Source: JAFAGX01 sp035623335 (lineage in GTDB: Bacteria > Acidobacteriota > Terriglobia > Terriglobales > Acidobacteriaceae). Taken from it: a DNA stretch of 64,000 nt. Below the pieces are notes generated by a model that saw only the letters and a program-made list of their open reading frames with translations, searched no databases and was not told the origin of the DNA. The DNA is taken from NCBI GenBank assembly GCA_035623335.1, contig DASPTQ010000253.1, positions 92,533 through 156,532 of the forward strand, read 5' to 3'. The stretch's first letter is position 1, and every line of letters begins with the position of its first letter. Shown here piece after piece: positions 1-8,489 of this stretch. The translations under genes and the position numbers were made by a program.

Positions 1-338
1 ATGAGGACTACGGGGAGCAGCCCGTAAGCGAACATGGATGGGTAATTTTAACATTCCAAAGGGAGTACGATAGGAGCAACTGGTGCCTGTACCTGTAGAA
101 GCATGTAGAATAAGATCTTAGCCAGGAAGCCCGATTGGCCATTCGCTCTGGCTCGTCCCGCTTGGTTTCCGTCAGGTTCCTAGCAAGGTCTGCTTACATT
201 TCTGAACTTGTCAGGTCTAATGCATCGAAATAAATAATGATGGCGGGGCACGGGTCAGCAACTCCCGGAACAAATTCCACCCCCGTCCCGTACTAAAGAT
301 CAGGGCGAAGGTCGGACCCTTAGGCCGAGGAGGTGCAA
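1..338. other. Intergenic left edge, no gene seen
   Basis: I see no convincing coding frame here. A weak promoter-like pair, TTGTCA near 208-213 and an AT-rich stretch near 231-238, lies about 100 bases before the adaptor gene, but the spacing and the -10 match are poor, so it is only a possibility. No RNA gene or repeat was recognised. Confidence 0.4.
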
Positions 339-1553
339 GTGAACGGCAGCGGCAATCATAAGAAGAAGCGGCGCAAACGGATCATCGCGGTCAGCGTCGT
401 GGTGGGAGTCCTATTGCTGTTTGTGGGTGCCCTCACCGCCTTTACCCGGAGCGGCACCAAGATTGATCCCAGCAAGTTGGTGAAAGTCGAGAAGGGCGAT
501 CTGGCGAAGAGCGTGGTGGCAACCGGGAAAGTCACGCCCATCACCAAGGTTGAGGTTAAGTCCAAGGCCAGCGGCATCGTGAAGAAGCTCATGGTGGAAT
601 ACGGCGACAAGGTAAAGAAAGGCCAGTTACTGGCCCAGTTGGACAAGGATGAGATCCAAGCACAAGTGGATCAGTCTCGCGCGGCATTGCAAGCCGCCGA
701 CGCCAGCCTGGCCAGCTCGGAAGCCGATTCGGAGCGTGCCATGGTGGACGCCGAAGGCCCGGATGTTCCCTTGCTCAAGCGCCAGTACGAGCGGGCTGAA
801 GAGATGGCCAAGGACGGGGTGGTCTCGGCGTCCGCACTCGACGACGCCGACCGCAACTACAAAATGGCACTGAACAAGCAGAACGTCGCCAAAGCGCAGG
901 TCCAAGTGCTGAAGGCCAAGATTCGACAGTCGCAGGCGGATGTGGCTAAGGACCAGGCCAACTTGGCGCAACTCGAAGAGCAGCTCAGTTACACCGACAT
1001 CGTTTCGCCGATTGACGGCATCGTGTTGTCGAGAGACGTCGAAATCGGGGATGCGGTGAGCTCGATTCTTGTCCTCGGTTCCTCGGCTACTCTGGTGATG
1101 ACTCTGGGCGACACCAGCCAGGTCTATGTCAAAGGCAAGGTCGACGAAAGCGACATCGGCAAGGTGTATCTCGGCCAGCCAGCGCGGATCAAGGTGGAGT
1201 CGTTCAAGGACAAGACCTTTTACGGCAAGGTCACCAAGATTTCTCCGATGGGCGTCGAGAAGGACAATGTAACCACTTTCGAAGTGCGTGTGTCGATCAA
1301 CAATCCCGGCGGTGAACTGAAGGCCGAGATGACCGCCAACGCAGAAATCATTCTGGAAGAGCACAAGAACGTGCTGGAGATTCCAGAAGGCGCCATCCTC
1401 TACGATAAGGACAAGCAAGCTTCGGTCGAAGTCCCCGATCCCAAGGCCAAAGATGGCAAGCGGAAGATCGCGGTGAATATCGGGATCTCGAACGGCGCGA
1501 AAACCGAGCTACTCACCGGTTTGAAGGAAGGCGACCAGGTGGTGTTGCAGTAA
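339..1553 (+). CDS. HlyD/MacA-family periplasmic adaptor subunit of an efflux pump
   Basis: This is a membrane-fusion (adaptor) protein linking an inner-membrane transporter to an outer-membrane channel. A basic N-terminus (KKKRRKR) is followed by one membrane anchor at about residues 14-36. Then come the first half of a lipoyl-like domain (KSKASGIVKKLMVEYGDKVKKGQ), a long alpha-helical hairpin rich in Ala/Gln/Lys at about 100-210, the second lipoyl half (IVSPIDGIVLSRDVEIGD), and beta-barrel and membrane-proximal domains. A GTG at 333 is also open, but the strong AGGAGG at 328-333 would overlap it. That site is correctly spaced for the GTG at 339 (404 residues), so I chose 339. No ABC or RND pump gene follows, so its partner must lie outside the window or elsewhere. 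Specificity cannot be told. Confidence 0.9.
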   Translation: MNGSGNHKKKRRKRIIAVSVVVGVLLLFVGALTAFTRSGTKIDPSKLVKVEKGDLAKSVVATGKVTPITKVEVKSKASGIVKKLMVEYGDKVKKGQLLAQLDKDEIQAQVDQSRAALQAADASLASSEADSERAMVDAEGPDVPLLKRQYERAEEMAKDGVVSASALDDADRNYKMALNKQNVAKAQVQVLKAKIRQSQADVAKDQANLAQLEEQLSYTDIVSPIDGIVLSRDVEIGDAVSSILVLGSSATLVMTLGDTSQVYVKGKVDESDIGKVYLGQPARIKVESFKDKTFYGKVTKISPMGVEKDNVTTFEVRVSINNPGGELKAEMTANAEIILEEHKNVLEIPEGAILYDKDKQASVEVPDPKAKDGKRKIAVNIGISNGAKTELLTGLKEGDQVVLQ

Positions 1554-1646
1554 GGCCGGGGCCTGGGCGACACAAGGTGCGGTTGACAGGAATCCGCCTC
1601 CGAAGCTCTCTGGTCTTTGCTAGCGCTCTTGTCTGGAGCGGATCTT

Positions 1647-2576
1647 ATGCGCGGATTGATTCTTCGATGGCTGGCATTTCTGGCTCTCAGCTTGCTCCTT
1701 CCAGGGCCGCTCGTCGCCCGGGACTCCGTGCAAGGTTCCTTTGAGCGAACCTTTTCGGTCACCGGAGCCGTCGACCTTGAAGTGCTCACCCACGCCGGCG
1801 ACATTTCCGTTCGCGTAGGTCCGCCCGGCACGGTTACCGTCAAGGGGAAGATCCATGTCGGGGATCGGGTTCTTCGGGGCGATCGTCGGGGCGATGTGAA
1901 CCAAATTGAGAAAGACCCGCCCATTCGCCAAGCGGGGAACAGCATCCACATCGACTATCTCAGCCAGCACGGCACTTCCGTGGATTATGAGATCACCGCA
2001 CCGGCTGACACTGCCGTACGCACGCGCAGCGGATCGGGGGACCAAGGACTGGAAGGGCTAAAGGGAACCGTTGAGCTGGAGACGGGCTCGGGTGATCTGC
2101 GACTGCGCGACATAGCCGGTAGCCGAGTGCAACTGCACAGTGGCTCTGGAGATATTGTGGCGCAGGACATTTTCGCTCCCTTGACTGTCGAGACTGGAAG
2201 CGGCGACGTTCGCGTGGAGGAGAAAGGCGAAGGGGATCTGCACATCCGCACCAGTTCCGGCAATCTTGAAGTGCGAGGCGTAAAGGGAACACTGTGGGCG
2301 GAGTCAGGCAGTGGAGATGCCGAGATCTCGGGCGTGATCGTCGGGGGTTGGGACATAAGGACAGGCTCCGGGAACGTAGATCTTCGACTGCCCGCCGACG
2401 CAGCCTTCGATTTGGACGCGACTACAGGTTCCGGCAGGATCGTGACCGACCGTGCCGTCTCGGTCACAGTTCGGGGCGATCTCCGCAAGTCCGAACAGAC
2501 GATTCACGGCAAGGTGGCAGGCGGCGGGCCGCAACTCTCAATCCGTACGGGATCAGGGGACATTCAGATTCACTGA
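1647..2576 (+). CDS. DUF4097-family beta-strand repeat protein, probably exported
   Basis: The ATG at 1647 has a GGAG 8 bases upstream and opens with a signal peptide (MRGLILRWLAFLALSLLLPGPLVA), so the 309-residue form is preferred over an upstream start at 1617. After about residue 90 the protein is a run of roughly nine short repeats of the form (T/S)GSG(D/N) followed by a short hydrophobic beta strand, for example TRSGSGDQGL, LETGSGDLRL, LHSGSGDIVA, VETGSGDVRV, AESGSGDAEI and IRTGSGDIQI. This pattern is typical of DUF4097 proteins, which are expected to fold as a beta-solenoid. The function is unknown; an envelope or surface role is inferred from the signal peptide. It lies 93 bases after the adaptor gene on the same strand. 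Confidence 0.8.
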   Translation: MRGLILRWLAFLALSLLLPGPLVARDSVQGSFERTFSVTGAVDLEVLTHAGDISVRVGPPGTVTVKGKIHVGDRVLRGDRRGDVNQIEKDPPIRQAGNSIHIDYLSQHGTSVDYEITAPADTAVRTRSGSGDQGLEGLKGTVELETGSGDLRLRDIAGSRVQLHSGSGDIVAQDIFAPLTVETGSGDVRVEEKGEGDLHIRTSSGNLEVRGVKGTLWAESGSGDAEISGVIVGGWDIRTGSGNVDLRLPADAAFDLDATTGSGRIVTDRAVSVTVRGDLRKSEQTIHGKVAGGGPQLSIRTGSGDIQIH

Positions 2577-2719
2577 GAGTCCTCGATTCCAGAGAGCGTC
2601 AGAAGCCAGAAAAGCCGGTCGCAATTCCCCTTCCACTCCGAAGAGTTCATCGAAAAAGCGTTACTATTGTGCCTTGACTGCGCATTCGCCGGAGGGGGAG
2701 AATTCACGATGAGGATGCC

Positions 2720-3550
2720 TTGGCCAACGCACCGATCGTCACGCTGACCTCTGATTTCGGGATTAACGATCACTTCGTGGGTACGATGAAGGGCGTGATT
2801 TTGAACATCGCGCCTGAGGCCCAAATCATAGACATTTGCCATTCGGTCCAGCCCTTCGATATTTTCGATGGTGCGCTTACCATCGCCCAGGCGTATTCCT
2901 ATTTTCCTACGGGCACGACCCATGTGGTGGTGGTCGATCCCGGTGTGGGGACAGTCCGGCGACCGCTTCTGGTGTCGACCGAGAAGCACTACCTGGTGGC
3001 GCCGGATAACGGGGTGCTTTCCCTCGTCATGGACCGCGAAGAGCGCGTCAAGGTACGCCACATCACCGGGCAGCATTATTTCCTGCAGCCGATCAGCAAC
3101 ACCTTTCATGGACGGGACGTCTTCGCTCCCGTGGCCGGCTATTTGGCCAAAGGCGTCGATAGCGCAAAATTGGGCGACGAAATTTCTGACTATATTCGCT
3201 TCAGCGCGCCGAAACCGAAGGCGGTGGATGAAAGGACCCTACGAGGCGTGATCTTGAAGGTCGACCGCTTTGGCAACCTGGTCACCAACTTCACTCTGCA
3301 AGATGTTCCCGCACTTTTTCAGGACCCGCCCGTACCGTTCAAGATTGTGATTGGGGACCGCGAGATCACGGAACTGCATAGCACCTATTCGGAGGCGTTA
3401 CCCAACGAGGTTTTCGCCATCCTGGGGAGCATGGGGTACGTGGAACTCGCGGCCAGTCGTGCCTCTGCCGCCCAACTCTTGGGCGTGGGCAAGGGAGCCG
3501 AGGTCCACATGGCCCTGCAAGGCGCGGCGGTTGCCGGCCACGGACAATAA
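2720..3550 (+). CDS. S-adenosyl-L-methionine hydrolase (adenosine-forming), DUF62/SAM_adeno_trans family
   Basis: The 276-residue protein belongs to the SAM hydroxide adenosyltransferase family, which splits SAM to adenosine and methionine and is related to fluorinase and chlorinase. The N-terminal domain starts with the diagnostic IVTLTSDFG and continues with HVVVVDPGVGT, VAPDNGVLS and FHGRDVFAPVA. The C-terminal beta domain carries ILKVDRFGNLVTNF. The start is a TTG at 2720: the family's conserved strand begins four residues later, GAGGA at 2711-2715 serves as ribosome site, and nearby ATGs at 2709 and 2715 are out of frame. It appears monocistronic. Family assignment is firm; the physiological purpose of SAM hydrolysis is not established. 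Confidence 0.88.
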   Translation: MANAPIVTLTSDFGINDHFVGTMKGVILNIAPEAQIIDICHSVQPFDIFDGALTIAQAYSYFPTGTTHVVVVDPGVGTVRRPLLVSTEKHYLVAPDNGVLSLVMDREERVKVRHITGQHYFLQPISNTFHGRDVFAPVAGYLAKGVDSAKLGDEISDYIRFSAPKPKAVDERTLRGVILKVDRFGNLVTNFTLQDVPALFQDPPVPFKIVIGDREITELHSTYSEALPNEVFAILGSMGYVELAASRASAAQLLGVGKGAEVHMALQGAAVAGHGQ

Positions 3551-3648
3551 TTGGGAGTCCGTTCTTCCAGCTTCTCGAATCGACCCAAACAACGAAAACT
3601 GTGAACCGAGACCGAGCGGAGGCGAGCCAACCAAAAGAGGGACTCTCC

Positions 3649-3873
3649 TTAGGGGTGCTTTGGTTTCGGATGGGCGAATTGCTCCATTTCCTCCGTCCAG
3701 CGGAGAAAACGCCACAGCTCTTGCCGCTCCCTCCACACGAACTCGCCAAACTCCAGCAACCCCATCTGGTGCATCTTTACCCCGGTATAGGTCTCGATTC
3801 GCCACAGCAAATACGGGCTGCGCCAAGGCCTAAGGTGATGTCCGCGGGTGGCATTCCACAAAAATCGCAGCAT
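3649..3873 (-). CDS. Small conserved-looking hypothetical protein
   Basis: A 74-residue frame beginning MLRFLWNATRGHHLRPWRSP and continuing with YLLWRIETYTG is rich in Trp and Arg (W-R-S-P, W-R-I-E-T-Y, W-R-E-R) and has a coherent amphipathic character. I believe similar short proteins occur in other Acidobacteriota, but this is recollection and not checked. It lies in the 440-base gap between the SAM hydrolase and pilR, in the pilR direction (downstream of pilR on the minus strand). No strong ribosome-binding site is visible, so the start is uncertain. No function can be given. Confidence 0.5.
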   Translation of the reverse strand: MLRFLWNATRGHHLRPWRSPYLLWRIETYTGVKMHQMGLLEFGEFVWRERQELWRFLRWTEEMEQFAHPKPKHP

Positions 3874-3994
3874 AGCAAAAGGCTACTGGTGACACTGCTT
3901 ATGACAAACAGCAGTGGATTCTCAGGGCGTACCCATGGTAACGCATTTCACGCCCGGGTTTTTCTCTGGGGGCGCTCGACCGCAGGTTCTTTCT

Positions 3995-5392
3995 TCACTG
4001 CAGCTGATACTTCTTCATCAAGTGACGGAAAGAGCGATAGGAGATCTTCAACAGATCGGCGGCCCGAGTCTGTACTCCATGGGATTGCGCCAGCGCAGAC
4101 CGCAACAGCGAAATCTCTACATCGGCGACGTACTTTTCCATATCCAGGCCTTCGGGGGTTAACGCTCCGGCGGCGGTCACGGACGTCCCCCCCACTCCAG
4201 CCGCAGCTGCCATGGCCCGGGCTTTGGCCTTTTCCGCGGGGATTTCGACGCGCAATTGTTCGCCGCTTTCCAGCGCCACAGCTCGCTCAACCGCATTCTC
4301 CAGTTGCCGCACATTGCCGGGCCATTCATAGGTGCACAGCGCCTCGAGGGAATCCGGGTTCACCTGACGAATGTTCTTGCCGGCTGCGGCAGCATATTTC
4401 TTCAGAAAATGATTCACCAACAGGGGAATGTCCTCGCGCCGTTCGCGCAAAGGCGGCACCACGATGGGAATCACATTCAAGCGATAGTACAGATCTTCCC
4501 GGAAGGTATGCTCAGCCACCTGTTTATCCAAATCGCGATTGGTAGCCGCAACCACGCGTACGTCGATAGAAATCTCCACCGTTCCGCCGACCGGACGCAC
4601 CGAGCGCTCCTGCAGAACCCGCAGGAGTTTCACTTGCATGGTCAAGGCCATCTCACTGATTTCATCGAGAAAAATCGTTCCCCGGTCGGCCACTTCGAAA
4701 AGACCGCACTTGTTCTGGTTGGCTCCGGTGAATGCGCCTTTGACATAGCCGAAGAGTTCACTCTCCAGCAGGGTTTCGGGAAAGGCCCCGCAATTGATGG
4801 ACACAAAGGGTTCGGCCGCACGGGGAGAACATACGTGTACTGCCCGCGCCACCAGTTCCTTTCCTGTACCGCTTTCCCCGTAGACCAGTACCGTGCTTTG
4901 GGTGGAAGCCACCGTGCGGATGGTCTGCTTCAATTTCTCCAGGGTGGGGCTGACACCGACGATGTTGTCCAGGGAGTTGCGGCTGGCTGCGTCCCGCTTG
5001 AAGGCGAAATTCTGGCGATCGAGGGCCAGGTTCTTGAGCGCGCGGTCGATGGCCAGCTTGATTTCATCCACCAGGCCGGGAGACTTCCGGATGTAGTCGG
5101 TGGCTCCCCCTGCCTTCACGGCTTCCACCGCCGCCTCGTAATCATCCACGGCCGTGATCAAGATGACGGCGGAATCGGGCGAGACCTGGTGTGCGTGGCG
5201 AAGCACCTCGATGCCATTGGTGCGAGGCATGCGAATGTCGACCACAATCACATCGTAGAGAGCGCCGTCGAGTTTTCGCTTGGCCGCGTCTCCCGAATTC
5301 ACCGTCTCAACCCGGTGGCCATCGCGGCGCAAGGCGATGTCGAGCATTTCGCAGATGGAACGCTCGTCATCGCAGATCAGGAGGTTAGCCAC
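3995..5392 (-). CDS. pilR: NtrC-type sigma-54 response regulator, PilR-like
   Basis: 465 residues from a GTG at 5392, which lies 8 bases inside pilS and has GGGAGGG upstream, indicating translational coupling. Residues 1-120 form a receiver domain (LLICDDERSICEML; acidic pocket DD, phosphorylatable Asp in VIVVDIRMP). Next is an AAA+ domain with Walker A GESGTGKE and an intact GAFTGA loop (GYVKGAFTGANQ), so sigma-54 activation is expected. The C-terminus is a Fis-type helix-turn-helix (RAADLLKISYRSFRHLMKKY). Position directly after pilB-pilT-pilC-pilS supports PilR, controlling pilus gene transcription. A longer upstream reading is open but would run through the kinase gene and lacks homology. 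Confidence 0.9.
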   Translation of the reverse strand: MANLLICDDERSICEMLDIALRRDGHRVETVNSGDAAKRKLDGALYDVIVVDIRMPRTNGIEVLRHAHQVSPDSAVILITAVDDYEAAVEAVKAGGATDYIRKSPGLVDEIKLAIDRALKNLALDRQNFAFKRDAASRNSLDNIVGVSPTLEKLKQTIRTVASTQSTVLVYGESGTGKELVARAVHVCSPRAAEPFVSINCGAFPETLLESELFGYVKGAFTGANQNKCGLFEVADRGTIFLDEISEMALTMQVKLLRVLQERSVRPVGGTVEISIDVRVVAATNRDLDKQVAEHTFREDLYYRLNVIPIVVPPLRERREDIPLLVNHFLKKYAAAAGKNIRQVNPDSLEALCTYEWPGNVRQLENAVERAVALESGEQLRVEIPAEKAKARAMAAAAGVGGTSVTAAGALTPEGLDMEKYVADVEISLLRSALAQSHGVQTRAADLLKISYRSFRHLMKKYQLQ

Positions 5393-7088
5393 GCTGCCCT
5401 CCCGCGCTGGCCTGGACGATGGGGCCGTCGAGCAACGACTGGGGTGCGGCACCGATGTTATCTTCGCGAACCCGGTCCGGTTCCCCCGCCCCCAAGCGAG
5501 CCAAGCGCAGCACGAACACGGCACCCTGGCCCGGCCGGGAGCGTGCCCAGACTTTGCCTTCATGGGCCTGCACGATTTGGTAGACGATGGCCAGGCCCAG
5601 GCCGGTTCCCCCTTCAAATTGCGACTGGAACGGTTCGAAGATCTTCTCAATCACCTGCTGACTCATCCCCGCCCCGGTGTCGGCGAAGGTCATCTCCCAT
5701 TCCTGGCCGATCGAACCCACGCTGACCGTGAGGGTCCCTCCCGCGGTCATGGCGCAGACCGCATTTCCGCAAAAATTCCAGAAGACTTCTTTGATCTTGT
5801 CGCCGTCCGCCAGGGCCCAGGCCTGTTCCACCTTGAAATTACGTACGATGCGAATCGCCGGGTTCTCGGTCGCTAGGCGATGTTCGAGCAGCGTGAGAGT
5901 GTCCTCCAGCAGGGGTAACAGATCGACTTTCTCGAAGCGGTACTGCCGTCCACGGGAGTAGGCCAGAAAGTCGGTAATGATTCCGTTCAGCCGCTCCGAT
6001 TCCCGGGTCACGATTTGCAGCAATTGGCGATGCTCTTCGCTCAGGTCGGGAATGGCGGAGAGCATCTGCACCGATCCTGCGATGGAGGTCAGAGGGTTGC
6101 GGATCTCGTGGGCGATCGCCGCTGCCAGCCTGCCCACGGCGGCCAACCGGTCCTGCATTCGGATTTCCCGTTCCAAGCGGCGGATTTCGGTCAGATCGTC
6201 AAAGGTATAAACATAGCCCGAGATCTGGTCATCGGAGACCGTCAGGGGAGAGACCAGAACCCGAAAGGTCCTGCGAAAGCCGTTGCGTGCCTGCCGCCGG
6301 ACTTCGGCGTGCACCGGTTCGGAATCCACTCGCGGCAGGGTATCGAGAAAGAGCCGATGGATAGGTTGTCCCAGCAACTCCCCCTCGGGGAGCTCCAGCA
6401 ACTTCTGAGCCGCGGAGTTGACGAAGCTGATCTGCCCCTCGAGAGTGGTGGTGATCAGACCTCCGGTGATGGACTGAATGATATTTTCATGCAGCGCCTG
6501 CAGGTTCTCGAGCGCACCGCTGGTGTCCTTGAGCTTGCCGTGGACCTGTCGCAGCTTGGTCACCAGCAAACCAGCTAGATAGGCCACGGCTAAGTAGCCG
6601 AACAGGTTGACGAAGATGATGGATCGCAGCGCTTTCAACTCGGGGTGCGTGACCGAGTAGGACGGAATCACCTCAAAATACGTGAGTTCCAGAACGGCGC
6701 CGTAGAGAATGAAGGCGAGTGCCGCCGTAAGGTACGCCCAGAGGCGCGGTAGCAAGATGGAAGCGACAATAATGACCAGGGGGTAGAGAAAGTTATACGA
6801 GCTATCGACACCGCCCGTGGCGTAGATAACCAGACTCACCAACATGAGGTCGCTGACCACTTGCAGGAGCGACTGGATTTGGTATTCCTGCCAGAAGCCG
6901 ACCAACAACGCGTAGAAAATCGAGATTGCGTACCACAACAGGACAATGTTAATGAACAGGCGGATGGGAAAAGGGGCCGGAGTCAAACGGCTGATCGCCA
7001 GCTGCAGGCCCAGGAGAAATGTCAGGATGATAATGCGAACCTTGACGAGCCATGCCAGCCACTGCCGCTCATCGAAAATAGATTGCAT
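5385..7088 (-). CDS. pilS: Membrane sensor histidine kinase, PilS-like
   Basis: 567 residues. The first ~190 hold about six hydrophobic membrane segments (for example VRIIILTFLLGLQLAI, FINIVLLWYAISIFYALL, SIIFVNLFGYLAVAYLAGLL), the PilS topology. A PAS domain follows (about 200-310: ENIIQSITGGLITTTLEG), then HisKA with the phospho-acceptor His in AIAHEIRNPLTSIAG, and a HATPase domain (FWNFCGNAV; FADTGAGMSQQ; GGTGLGLAIVYQI). It would autophosphorylate and pass phosphate to the regulator overlapping its 3' end. It follows pilC by 87 bases in the same direction. The input signal is unknown; in other bacteria PilS senses pilin levels in the membrane. Confidence 0.9.
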   Translation of the reverse strand: MQSIFDERQWLAWLVKVRIIILTFLLGLQLAISRLTPAPFPIRLFINIVLLWYAISIFYALLVGFWQEYQIQSLLQVVSDLMLVSLVIYATGGVDSSYNFLYPLVIIVASILLPRLWAYLTAALAFILYGAVLELTYFEVIPSYSVTHPELKALRSIIFVNLFGYLAVAYLAGLLVTKLRQVHGKLKDTSGALENLQALHENIIQSITGGLITTTLEGQISFVNSAAQKLLELPEGELLGQPIHRLFLDTLPRVDSEPVHAEVRRQARNGFRRTFRVLVSPLTVSDDQISGYVYTFDDLTEIRRLEREIRMQDRLAAVGRLAAAIAHEIRNPLTSIAGSVQMLSAIPDLSEEHRQLLQIVTRESERLNGIITDFLAYSRGRQYRFEKVDLLPLLEDTLTLLEHRLATENPAIRIVRNFKVEQAWALADGDKIKEVFWNFCGNAVCAMTAGGTLTVSVGSIGQEWEMTFADTGAGMSQQVIEKIFEPFQSQFEGGTGLGLAIVYQIVQAHEGKVWARSRPGQGAVFVLRLARLGAGEPDRVREDNIGAAPQSLLDGPIVQASAGGQRG

Positions 7089-7175
7089 GCTGTTACCTGA
7101 TTTGCGACGCCACCTGGCAGGGATAGCCGGCTGTTTCCCGGCTATCCTCTCCCTACGGCTAAGCTGCCCTGGGTT

Positions 7176-8384
7176 CTAGCCCGCCAGCTTGGCGATCATC
7201 GAGAACAGCGGCATGTATAGCGAAATGACGATGCCGCCGATCATGATTCCCAACATGCCGATGATGACCGGTTCGAGCATAGCCAGCATGTCTTTGGTCG
7301 CTGCGTCCACCTCATCTTCGTAAAAATCAGCGATCTTCTGCAGCATGGAATCCATGGCGCCCGTGGCTTCACCGACCCCGATCATTTGGGTCACCATATT
7401 GGGAAACACACCGGACTCGCGCAAAGGATCGACGATCGTTCGGCCTTCCTCGATTGCCTTCCGCACTCGCATCAGCGCCTCCTCCAGCACCCGATTGCCG
7501 CTGGTGCGGGCGGTGATGGTCAACCCTTCCAGAATGGGCACGCCCGAGGTGATCAGGGTTCCCAAGGTTCGTGTAAAGCGGGCGACGGCGATTTTGCGCA
7601 GCAGGATGCCCAGAATCGGCAGCTTCAGCAGTGCATAGTCCATGTAGTAGGCGGCACGGGGGTTCTTCCGCATCTGCTTAATGCCGATCACAATCCCCGC
7701 CACTCCCACGACGAAGAACCACCAGAACTGGCCGACGAAGGCGCTCAGTCCGATGACGATGCGCGTCGGCAAGGGTAAGGCCACACCCAGGCCGGCAAAA
7801 AGGTTGGCAAAAATGGGCACCACCCATTTCAGCAGTGCGGCCACGATCAGCACGGCCAGGCTGACCACCGCGACCGGGTAGATCAGCGCCGATTTCACCG
7901 CCGCTTTGAGTTTGACCGCCTTTTCGACATAGAGAGCCAGACGTTGCAAGATGACGTCGAGAATACCGCCGGTCTCGCCGGCCTCGATCATGTTGGTGGT
8001 CAGATCATCAAAAACCTTGGGATGCTGGCGCATGGCATTGGCCAAGGTTGCGCCACCTTCCACCGTGGTCCGCACGGCGGTGAGGGTCTTTTGGAAGGCC
8101 TGGTTCTCCTGATTGGCTGCCAGAATTTCGAGACATTGCACGAGCGGCAGTCCGGCATCGATCATCACCGAGAACTGGCGGAAGAAGATGGCGATTTCCT
8201 TGACTTTGACTTTGCCGGAGCCGAAGGTCGGCAAGGCGAATTCTTTGCCCTTCTCGCGTATCGCACTGGGAGTGATGTGCTCCCGCCGGAGCTGCATGGT
8301 AAGCGCTTGCTTGTTTGCCGCGGCGCGCTCGCCGCTCACCTTCTCCCCGTTCTCGCTCTTTCCCGAAAATGTAAAAACTGGCAT
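7176..8384 (-). CDS. pilC: Type IV pilus inner-membrane platform protein PilC (GspF family)
   Basis: 402 residues, the family's usual length. Two copies of the GspF/T2SSF domain are visible, each containing the typical FxRxLxxLxxxGxPL pattern: IFFRQFSVMIDAGLPLVQCLEIL (first copy) and RFTRTLGTLITSGVPILEGL (second). Three membrane segments lie at about residues 170-190, 220-240 and the C-terminus (MLGIMIGGIVISLYMPLF). PilC anchors the PilB/PilT motors and is needed for pilus assembly and retraction. The gene lies 105 bases downstream of pilT. The C-terminus is a typical PilC end (LYMPLFSMI). Confidence 0.95.
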   Translation of the reverse strand: MPVFTFSGKSENGEKVSGERAAANKQALTMQLRREHITPSAIREKGKEFALPTFGSGKVKVKEIAIFFRQFSVMIDAGLPLVQCLEILAANQENQAFQKTLTAVRTTVEGGATLANAMRQHPKVFDDLTTNMIEAGETGGILDVILQRLALYVEKAVKLKAAVKSALIYPVAVVSLAVLIVAALLKWVVPIFANLFAGLGVALPLPTRIVIGLSAFVGQFWWFFVVGVAGIVIGIKQMRKNPRAAYYMDYALLKLPILGILLRKIAVARFTRTLGTLITSGVPILEGLTITARTSGNRVLEEALMRVRKAIEEGRTIVDPLRESGVFPNMVTQMIGVGEATGAMDSMLQKIADFYEDEVDAATKDMLAMLEPVIIGMLGIMIGGIVISLYMPLFSMIAKLAG

Positions 8385-8489
8385 GAGATCCTCTCTTCAC
8401 TCACTTGTTTCTGGCTGGCGCAAAGTTGGCTCAACGCCTCCTTTGCCTCTGTACCTGCTAAACCTGCTACTTCCAGCCGGCAAAATCGT

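Noticed and set aside
4256..5725. 489-residue plus-strand open frame across pilR and pilS
   Set aside because: Antisense shadow of two unambiguous genes; no family features.
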